Shown here: positions 31,242 through 36,171 of the stretch, piece after piece | Position numbering within the stretch: position 1 is the stretch's first letter | Layout of the letters: each line of letters starts with the position of its first letter | Source of the DNA: Patescibacteria group bacterium | GTDB taxonomy: Bacteria; Patescibacteriota; Patescibacteriia; SCPX01 | Direction of reading: 5' to 3' | Assembly: GCA_004298615.1 (NCBI GenBank) | Contig: SCPX01000050.1 | Location: 1-36,171, forward strand | Length of the DNA: 36,171 nt | Notes under the pieces: model-generated | Database searches by the model: none | What the model saw: only the letters and a program-made list of their open reading frames with translations | Told to the model about the DNA's origin: nothing | Translations under genes and position numbers: made by a program

Positions 31242-31350
31242 TTTAAAATTCAAAATGCAAAGTTCAAAGTTGCAGTTTATCAGTTCAAAGTTTATCAATA
31301 ACTTTTTATTTTGAATTGTAATTTTGCACTTTGTACTTTGCACTTTTAAC
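31242..31350. repeat. Period-7 repeat between the two ligase genes
   Basis: Left part TTAAAAT TCAAAAT GCAAAGT TCAAAGT; right part ATTTTGA ATTGTAA TTTTGCA CTTTGTA CTTTGCA. The arms are reverse-complementary in type around TTTATCAATAAC. It resembles the copy after recA and overlaps the end of the upstream ligase gene, supplying its last residues (KYKVQNYNSK) and stop codon. Confidence 0.75.
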
Positions 31351-32691
31351 TATAATTTGAGTTTGTTTATTATGTATCAACACCGCCACCCCAAGCAGTA
31401 TCCATACGATAACAAGCATATGCGGATACAAAAGACTGTTTACAAATTGAGAGTGGACAATAAGGGAGGCTAGGCCGCCGATTATTCCTAAGCCCAAAGC
31501 GGAATTAAACTTATTTTCTTTATTTATAAATAATTTCCAAGAAACGAAAAGGGCTGAAAACCATAACCAGAGAAAAGCGAGAAGGCCGAAAATTCCGGTG
31601 GTGGCGAGAATTGTCAGAAATGAACTGTCCGAGCCGCCGGCCGAATGCTCTTCCGGATTTGTTATTAATCCTTCCTCAAATTGCACATAGCGCAAAGTAT
31701 TAAAGCCCGTTCCAAATAGAGGATTGTCGCGAACTAAAACTAAAACATTGTTCCAAGACTCCACTCTTTTTTGCGCCGTCACATCTATGGTCAAAATTCC
31801 TTCCACTCTTTCCTGGATGCGCGGGGAAGCCAAAAAAGCGATTATTAAAATGCCAATGCCCAGACCTAGCATCCACCACGAGCGTTTGATTGTCATCATT
31901 ATTATAATAAAAAATCCGAAAACAAACGCCACCAAAGAGCTGCGGGAAAAAGTAAGAAGCAAAGCGGTAATAAAAATACATAATGAAGCGATGTGCCAAA
32001 ATTTAATTTTTTCAAAGAGCATTTGAGAGATTATCAAGAGCGCTAAGAATGCAAACAGTCCGCCCAGAAGATTCGGATCAAACCAAGTGGATAGGAGCCG
32101 GCCGATGTGCGGATCCCAGCCTTCGGGTACCATTGAAGAAAAATCAGGAAAAATCATTAATTGAATAAATCCTAAAATACTTAAAACAACGCCCGCGCTT
32201 ATGCTCAAATAAAATATTTGCTTGGCTTGTTTGGCGTTTTTTATTGATGTTTGAACAAAAAATAAAATCATTTGGTAAGCCAAAAATCTGAAAAAATACA
32301 AAGAGCCGCTCACCACTTCGTCGCGCGGTAAAATTACCAGCGCCCAAATAAGCGAAAGCGCCATGATAACATCTAATATTATTAAGGGAAGATTGATGAG
32401 GTTTTTAATGAAAAACAATTCTCGGTTAATCAATTTTTTAAACGCCCAAGCGAAAATCACGGCAAAAAGAATAAGATCGCTTATGACAATCGTTCCGGCG
32501 CCGATCGGAATCCTGATTATTTGCCCGGCGATTATTCCCAAAAGCAAGGCAACGATTCCAACCAAAGGAATTTCCGTCAAAAACCAAAAAATTCCGGCAG
32601 CCAAAATCGCCAAAAGCGCCCACAGCCCCAGCACCGCCGCCGCGGCTGAAGCAAGAAAGATGAGAATAGCGAGACCGAGATAACTTCGCAT
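31306..32691 (-). CDS. Second O-antigen-ligase-like polytopic membrane protein
   Basis: 461 residues with about twelve membrane helices. The Wzy_C signature is KRVESWNNVLVLVRDNPLFGTGFNTLRYVQFEEG...DSSFLTILATTGIFGLLAFLWLWFSALF, in the same place as in the neighbouring ligase; the two are paralogous in type but clearly diverged. The start is ATG 32691, 3 nt after the flippase stop codon on the same strand. The last dozen residues (KSAKYKVQNYNSK) are encoded by the period-7 repeat and are probably a recent extension of the original C-terminus. It likely acts in ligation or polymerisation of surface glycan with the flippase. No SD. Confidence 0.88.
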   Translation of the reverse strand: MRSYLGLAILIFLASAAAAVLGLWALLAILAAGIFWFLTEIPLVGIVALLLGIIAGQIIRIPIGAGTIVISDLILFAVIFAWAFKKLINRELFFIKNLINLPLIILDVIMALSLIWALVILPRDEVVSGSLYFFRFLAYQMILFFVQTSIKNAKQAKQIFYLSISAGVVLSILGFIQLMIFPDFSSMVPEGWDPHIGRLLSTWFDPNLLGGLFAFLALLIISQMLFEKIKFWHIASLCIFITALLLTFSRSSLVAFVFGFFIIIMMTIKRSWWMLGLGIGILIIAFLASPRIQERVEGILTIDVTAQKRVESWNNVLVLVRDNPLFGTGFNTLRYVQFEEGLITNPEEHSAGGSDSSFLTILATTGIFGLLAFLWLWFSALFVSWKLFINKENKFNSALGLGIIGGLASLIVHSQFVNSLLYPHMLVIVWILLGVAVLIHNKQTQIIVKSAKYKVQNYNSK

Positions 32692-32694
32692 AAA

Positions 32695-34113
32695 TCAATT
32701 TGGCTTAACCAAAATTTCTTTCAGTGTTAGTATTGTGACAGCTTTGGTGAGTATCAGCATTGAGCCGTAGATGATTGCTCCGGCGGGGATGGCGAGGATA
32801 AGCGGGAGTTTGGCAAGGTGTAAAAATAAACCCATAACGCCGGCGGAAATTATAATTTTTAAAATTCCTTTTAAATTAATGCGCGCGCGGGTATTGGAAA
32901 GCACAATGTAGATTCCTAGACACATCACGATCGTTTCCGAAGCTACGGTAAGGATGCTGGCGGCCCAATACGAATATTTTGGGATAAAATATAGATAAAG
33001 TCCCAAAGAAATTATCGCGACCACAATGTATACCCAGAGCATTTTTTTCTGTTTTCCTATTGCCACCACGGTATTGGCGAATAAGTTGCCGATGAAAATC
33101 GCGGCCGCGGCAAACATCAGAATTTTTAAAATATTTCCGGACTCGGCGAAGTCTTGTCCTCCCACCAAGACCATTATATCTTTACCTAAAAATAACGTTC
33201 CGATTGCCATCGGTATGGCGATCATCGCCATTACTTCCAGAGCTCGGGAAAGGAGCTTTTCAAATCTTTCCGCATTTCCTTCCGCGTAAGTTTTTACAAA
33301 ATGCGGCGTCATCAGTCCGGCAAACATCGCGGGAAAAGTGATTAGCACTTCCAATACTTTATAGGGCGCTCCGTAAAGCCCGACAACGGAAGACGGCCAA
33401 CTCAAAGACAAAATCACCGTGTCCATTTTGTAATAAATCAGATTGAAAAATATGGAAAGCCCGATGGGCCAAGTTTCTTTTAAAATATATTTCCAGTGGG
33501 CGAAATCAAAATTAAGACGAAAAGCGATTTGGCGCGTCATAAAGAAAAAAGCCGTACCGGCATTGACCAAGCTGCCGATGGTCACGGCGGCCAGCATCCC
33601 GTGCAGGCCGGTATTGAGACTGATGCCGGCAAGAACTGATATTAAAAGAATAATCCGGCCAAGAGTCTCCGCTATCACCACTCTCGTCATCGCCATTTTG
33701 TATTGAAAAAACATCGTGAGCATTTGCATTGAGGCGATGCCGATATATGAAATTGCCGTGATGGCCGTGCCGATTTTTACCGCTGCGGAATAGGGAAACA
33801 GCCACACAATAAAAGGCGCGGGCAAAAGAATTAAAATCGCGCTGAAAAGACGCAGGGTAAAGAAACTGGAAAATGTTTTGGCAATATCCGCACCAGGTTT
33901 GGAAATTTCGCGCAGAGCCAAAACATAAAGTCCCATATCCAAAACAATGCCGAAAATCTGAAGATAAGCGGCCACGGTGGAATATTCGCCAAATCCTTCG
34001 GGCTTTAAATAACGCGCCACCATGGCCACGACAGCCAGACCGATGGCGGTGCTGATGACTTTGCCAATTGCGTGAATGGCGGTGTTGGTGAAAATAGATC
34101 GGGCGAGAGACAT
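32695..34113 (-). CDS. Oligosaccharide flippase (Wzx/MATE-like polysaccharide exporter)
   Basis: 472 residues with about 12-14 membrane helices along the whole length. The N-terminal segment SIFTNTAIHAIGKVISTAIGLAVVAMVARYLKPEGFGEYSTVAAYLQIFGIVLDMGLYVLALREISK is diagnostic of the polysaccharide biosynthesis/RfbX family. Further helices include WPIGLSIFFNLIYYKMDTVILSLSWPSSVVGLYGAPYKVLEVLITFP. It flips lipid-linked oligosaccharide across the membrane for polymerisation or ligation by the two downstream ligase-like proteins. No glycosyltransferase is in the window, so the cluster is split or the rest lies elsewhere. Start ATG 34113, no SD; a period-7 repeat lies directly upstream. Confidence 0.92.
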   Translation of the reverse strand: MSLARSIFTNTAIHAIGKVISTAIGLAVVAMVARYLKPEGFGEYSTVAAYLQIFGIVLDMGLYVLALREISKPGADIAKTFSSFFTLRLFSAILILLPAPFIVWLFPYSAAVKIGTAITAISYIGIASMQMLTMFFQYKMAMTRVVIAETLGRIILLISVLAGISLNTGLHGMLAAVTIGSLVNAGTAFFFMTRQIAFRLNFDFAHWKYILKETWPIGLSIFFNLIYYKMDTVILSLSWPSSVVGLYGAPYKVLEVLITFPAMFAGLMTPHFVKTYAEGNAERFEKLLSRALEVMAMIAIPMAIGTLFLGKDIMVLVGGQDFAESGNILKILMFAAAAIFIGNLFANTVVAIGKQKKMLWVYIVVAIISLGLYLYFIPKYSYWAASILTVASETIVMCLGIYIVLSNTRARINLKGILKIIISAGVMGLFLHLAKLPLILAIPAGAIIYGSMLILTKAVTILTLKEILVKPN

Positions 34114-34120
34114 AAAAAAA

Positions 34121-34155
34121 CTTAAAACTCAAAACGCAAATGTTAAAACTAAAAA
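34121..34155. repeat. Period-7 repeat between tsaD and the flippase gene
   Basis: Five units CTTAAAA CTCAAAA CGCAAAT GTTAAAA CTAAAAA, filling most of the 56-nt gap. Confidence 0.75.
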
Positions 34156-34169
34156 AATATTTTATCGCT

Positions 34170-35243
34170 TCAAAGCTCCCAATTGGCGTCGGCTTCCACT
34201 TTCTCCCAAGATAATTTTTTTAACGATAGTTTTTCGTTTTTCGTTTTTCGTTTTTCGTTTAATTCAAAGTATGCGGCTGCGCCGATCATGGCTGCGTTGT
34301 CCATACAGTATTTTTTTTCCGGTACGAGAAATTGGGAAGCGGGAGTGATTTCTGAAATTTTTTTCTCAAGCGTTTGCCTTAATAAAATATTGGCCGCCAC
34401 TCCGCCGACGAGACAAACAGTCCGCACTTTATATTCTTTAACGGCCCGGACGGTTTTGGAAACCAGCACATCAACCACGGCTTGTTGGAAAGAAGCGCAC
34501 ATATCTTGGATCTTATATCTTGTATCTTGTATCTTGTATCTTTTTTGAACGGTGTACAATACCGCTGTTTTGAGGCCGGAGAAACTGAAATTAAAATCTT
34601 TTGAACTAATCATCGGCCGAGGAAAATTAAAAGCTTTCGGATTTCCATTTCGCGCCATTTTTTCAATTTCCGGTCCGCCCGGATAGGGGAGATTTAAAAT
34701 TTTCGCTACTTTGTCAAAAGCTTCGCCGGCCGCGTCGTCCAAAGTCGCGCCGATTTTTTTAAATTGCAAATTATTTTTTATTAAGATCAATTCCGTATGT
34801 CCACCCGAAACTGCGAGAGCCAGGACGGGAAACTTCCATTTCGGCTGAATATTATTAAGAGGAATAAGCGATGAATATATGTGAGCGGCAATGTGGTTGA
34901 CCGGAATAATCGGTTTATTCCAAAGAAGCGCCAATGTCTTGGCCGTTTCCACGCCCACCAAAAGTGCGGTAATCAGTCCGGGGCCGGAAGCGACCGCAAT
35001 TGCGTCAATCCCCTTACCTGTTTTAAAATAAAATTTAGCAGCCTTGGCACTTTGTTTTATTAAAGGCAAAAGCTTTTCCAAATGAGCCCGGGCCGCCACT
35101 TCCGGCACCACGCCTTTGGTTTTGCGGTGAAGTTTGATTTGCGAGGCTACTATATTATATATAACTTTGATTTTATCACCCTTTCCTTTAATTATTGCGA
35201 CAGAAGTTTCATCGCAAGATGTTTCAATGGCTAAAATTTTCAT
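34170..35243 (-). CDS. tsaD: tRNA N6-threonylcarbamoyladenosine transferase TsaD
   Basis: 357 residues. TsaD transfers the threonylcarbamoyl group to A37 of ANN-decoding tRNAs, with TsaB and TsaE. Landmarks are the N-terminal LAIETSCDETSVA, the family signature around GVVPEVAARAHLEKL, metal-binding NHIAAHIYS, LALAVSGGHTELIL, ATLDDAAGEAFDKVAKILNLPYPGGPEIE, FSFSGLKTAV and a C-terminal MDNAAMIGAAAY. Two repeat-encoded inserts are seen: RYKIQDTRYKIQD after FSGLKTAVLYTVQK, and KRKTKNEKL near the end, both at positions that are loops or tail in known TsaD. An extended -10 (TGATATACT, 35258-35266) drives it divergently from tRNA-Glu. No tsaB/tsaE nearby. It may be cotranscribed with the flippase gene. 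Confidence 0.97.
   Translation of the reverse strand: MKILAIETSCDETSVAIIKGKGDKIKVIYNIVASQIKLHRKTKGVVPEVAARAHLEKLLPLIKQSAKAAKFYFKTGKGIDAIAVASGPGLITALLVGVETAKTLALLWNKPIIPVNHIAAHIYSSLIPLNNIQPKWKFPVLALAVSGGHTELILIKNNLQFKKIGATLDDAAGEAFDKVAKILNLPYPGGPEIEKMARNGNPKAFNFPRPMISSKDFNFSFSGLKTAVLYTVQKRYKIQDTRYKIQDMCASFQQAVVDVLVSKTVRAVKEYKVRTVCLVGGVAANILLRQTLEKKISEITPASQFLVPEKKYCMDNAAMIGAAAYFELNEKRKTKNEKLSLKKLSWEKVEADANWEL
34230..34260. repeat. Tandem heptamer (TTTTTCG)4 inside tsaD
   Basis: Four perfect 7-nt units plus TTT near the 3' end of tsaD. It encodes the KRKTKNEKL tail segment. Confidence 0.9.
34501..34542. repeat. Tandem heptamer array (six units) inside tsaD
   Basis: ATATCTT GGATCTT ATATCTT GTATCTT GTATCTT GTATCTT. 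Six units equal 42 nt, so the reading frame is kept, and 14 residues (RYKIQDTRYKIQD...) are added. Confidence 0.9.
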
Positions 35244-35257
35244 AATGTCTATCCATT

Positions 35258-35266
35258 AGTATATCA
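35258..35266 (-). promoter_or_regulatory. Extended -10 element of tsaD
   Basis: TGATATACT on the minus strand: a TGn extension plus TATACT. It lies 14 nt from the tsaD ATG, in a gap shared with the divergent tRNA-Glu promoter. Confidence 0.5.
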
Positions 35267-35272
35267 CAAAGA

Positions 35273-35301
35273 TTGACCTTTTTGACTCTATATGTTAAAA
35301 T
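35273..35301 (+). promoter_or_regulatory. Promoter of tRNA-Glu
   Basis: TTGACC - 17 nt - TAAAAT, placing the transcription start about 14 nt before the mature tRNA. Confidence 0.7.
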
Positions 35302-35321
35302 CATTTTTGTCAATCAAATAT

Positions 35322-35394
35322 GGCCCCATCGTCTAGAGGCCTAGGACACCAGGTTTTCATCCTGGTAACCCGGGTTCGAATCCCGGTGGGGTCA
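35322..35394 (+). tRNA. tRNA-Glu (anticodon TTC)
   Basis: 73 nt, no encoded CCA. Acceptor arms GGCCCCA / TGGGGTC with discriminator A, anticodon loop TTTTCAT giving TTC, and T-arm CGGGTTCGAATCCCG. Its last 17 nt are repeated at 35489-35505. Confidence 0.96.
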
Positions 35395-35400
35395 TTTTGA

Positions 35401-35505
35401 GCGACTTAAACTGCTTTAAGTCGCGACTAGGGATTCGAAGGGTTTTGAGATATGCCGAAGGCATCGCAAAACCCAGGCGCCGAAGGCGGAATCCCGGTGG
35501 GGTCA
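35401..35505 (+). repeat. Nested palindrome ending in a copy of the tRNA-Glu 3' end
   Basis: First a 10-bp hairpin GCGACTTAAA / TTTAAGTCGC (35401-35424). Then outer arms GGGATTC / GAATCCC (35430-35436, 35489-35495) enclose two hairpins: GGGTTTTG / CAAAACCC with an inner ATGCC-GAA-GGCAT, and CGCC-GAA-GGCG. The right outer arm is the start of a 17-nt exact copy of the tRNA-Glu end (GAATCCCGGTGGGGTCA), followed by T's as at the tRNA itself. No coding sequence is seen here. Confidence 0.85.
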
Positions 35506-35541
35506 TTTTTTGAAAGATAAAAAATTTAATTTAAAAAAATT

Positions 35542-35565
35542 AAGGAAATGCTTGCGCATTTCCTT
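35542..35565 (-). terminator. Terminator of the 49-residue zinc-ribbon gene
   Basis: AAGGAAATGC / GCATTTCCTT stem with a TTGC loop and T-runs on both strands (AATTTTTTT on the minus strand). It also could end any transcript from the tRNA side. Confidence 0.8.
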
Positions 35566-35567
35566 TT

Positions 35568-35717
35568 TTAAGTTTGAGCTTCTGCTCCTGATTCAGAGTT
35601 TAAGTTCGTATCCACTTCTTTTATTTCCGGATGGCATTTATCGCACATCCATCTTTTATCAAATCTTTGGACAGTTATTTCTCTACACAACGGACACCAT
35701 TTGTCTTCTCTTTTCAT
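35568..35717 (-). CDS. 49-residue zinc-ribbon protein (missing from the ORF track)
   Basis: Read from the minus strand: MKREDKWCPLCREITVQRFD, then KRWMCDKCHPEIKEVDTNLNSESGAEAQT and TAA. Two CxxC knuckles, CPLC (8-11) and CDKC (25-28), are 13 residues apart, giving a compact zinc ribbon, with an acidic disordered tail. The start is fixed by AGGAGG 7 nt before ATG. Upstream is TTGCAT - 17 nt - TATAAT, and a terminator follows directly after the stop codon, so this is a complete independent gene. The opposite-strand ORF at 35510-35737 has none of these and is a shadow. Function unknown; nucleic-acid or protein binding is likely. Confidence 0.8.
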   Translation of the reverse strand: MKREDKWCPLCREITVQRFDKRWMCDKCHPEIKEVDTNLNSESGAEAQT

Positions 35718-35758
35718 TTATACACCTCCTATATTAATAAAAGGACTTTATTTTCTAA

Positions 35759-35787
35759 ATTATAATCCTTATTTATCGGCAATGCAA
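35759..35787 (-). promoter_or_regulatory. Promoter of the zinc-ribbon gene
   Basis: TTGCAT - 17 nt - TATAAT on the minus strand, with a leader of about 35 nt ending in AGGAGG. Confidence 0.7.
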
Positions 35788-35796
35788 GGGTTTAGT

Positions 35797-35829
35797 AAAA
35801 AAAGAAGAGGCGAATAAATTCCGCCTCTT
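35797..35829 (-). terminator. Terminator of the acyltransferase gene
   Basis: AAGAGGCG / CGCCTCTT stem with a 9-nt loop, followed on the minus strand by CTTTTTTT. Confidence 0.8.
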
Positions 35830-35842
35830 TTTAGAATGAGTT

Positions 35843-36171
35843 TCAACTTGCATCCGCGAGTTCAAGTAGCCGATCTTCCAGCCAGCTTATCAAATCGTCT
35901 GTTTTCATATTATCCGGCGCGGCCAGAGGCCGTCCGATAATAACATCCATTCTTTTCCAAAAGCGGGGGAGCGCCCAGTAAAATCCGGTTCCACAGGTTC
36001 TATTCGGGAGGATCTTGTCTCCGCCCTCGGTCCACAGAGGAACAATCATCGGTTTGGCGCGGCGCGCGATGGCCCCGGCTCCGTTTTGAAAGGGCCGGAT
36101 GCGTTTTCCGGAAATTTTGGATTCTTTAAATCCTTCGCCTTTGTAAGTCCGTCCGCCTTCGGCAAACAGTA
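35843..36171 (-). CDS. PlsC-type 1-acylglycerol-3-phosphate acyltransferase, C-terminal part
   Basis: The reading frame runs off the window edge, and 108 residues are visible. The track's ATG at 36049 is internal: upstream in frame lie LFAEGGRTYKGEGFKESKISGKRIRPFQNGAGAIARRAKP, containing the acyltransferase block FAEGGRT (usually FPEGTRS) and the GAGAIARRA/PMIVPLWTEG block. PlsC-family enzymes add the second acyl chain in phosphatidic acid synthesis or acylate other lipids. The catalytic HX4D lies outside the window. After the core comes MDVIIGRPLAAPDN and a short C-terminal helix. It has its own terminator. Confidence 0.85.
   Translation of the reverse strand, partial: LFAEGGRTYKGEGFKESKISGKRIRPFQNGAGAIARRAKPMIVPLWTEGGDKILPNRTCGTGFYWALPRFWKRMDVIIGRPLAAPDNMKTDDLISWLEDRLLELADAS

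Noticed and set aside
34501-34542. Heptamer array considered as a CRISPR or direct-repeat array
   Set aside because: The units are 7 nt with no spacers, and no cas genes are near.
35510-35737. 75-residue plus-strand ORF with hydrophobic segments
   Set aside because: The opposite strand carries a complete zinc-ribbon gene with promoter, SD and terminator; the plus-strand frame has none.

Overview
The window looks like a piece of a Patescibacteria (CPR) chromosome, most likely of the Parcubacteria lineage. This is inferred from gene families and style: a short FtsK, a RodZ-like HTH protein next to recA, a pyruvoyl-dependent arginine decarboxylase, a short malic enzyme, PspC/LiaF-like and GyrI-like proteins, an amidase with NBR1-type Ig domains, and two O-antigen-ligase-like proteins. 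Most core genes have no Shine-Dalgarno (SD) sequence, tRNAs do not encode CCA, and genes are closely packed. No 16S rRNA is present, so the assignment is not proven. No CRISPR array, transposase or integrase gene was seen.

Layout. 1-1280: a partial gene, a small secreted protein, a two-helix membrane protein and a zinc ribbon, each with an SD and with terminators between them. 1318-5731 (+): ftsK, rodZ-like gene, recA and a small acidic protein. 5848-11774 (-): arginine decarboxylase, DEAD-box helicase, and an operon of malic enzyme, ABC-F ATPase and HI0933-type flavoprotein. 11995-14173 (+): two secreted proteins, the second with an OmpA-like end. 14264-17024 (-): Fic protein followed by an ABC exporter. 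17344-21962: alpha/beta hydrolase, GyrI-like, PspC/LiaF-like, YdeI-like, DUF1648, a HEPN-like protein and a membrane protein, ending in a helix-turn-helix remnant beside tRNA-Ser(CGA). 22382-29760 (-): self-contained cassettes encoding a lipoprotein, a GH17-like lipoprotein with six InlB-type repeats, a phage-type ABA-sandwich protein and a coiled-coil membrane protein, with a secreted amidase among them. 29927-35243 (-): two ligases, a flippase and tsaD. 35322-36171: tRNA-Glu(TTC), a tRNA-end duplication, a 49-residue zinc-ribbon gene missing from the ORF track, and a partial PlsC-type acyltransferase.

Two gene classes stand out. Core genes start without an SD and several appear leaderless. 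Accessory, mostly exported proteins have TTGACT/TTGACA-type promoters, strong SDs and their own terminators. Four of them have leaders of about 115 nt with an extra upstream GGAGG element, like the mRNA-stabilising STAB-SD of Bacillus cry3A. Two of these leaders are duplicates of each other and carry a three-codon mini-ORF.

The second notable pattern is a set of dispersed repeats with a strict 7-nt period. They lie after recA, between and inside the polysaccharide genes, and twice inside tsaD, where they add peptide segments. The third is the end of tRNA-Glu, whose last 17 nt are repeated 111 nt downstream at the foot of a nested palindrome.
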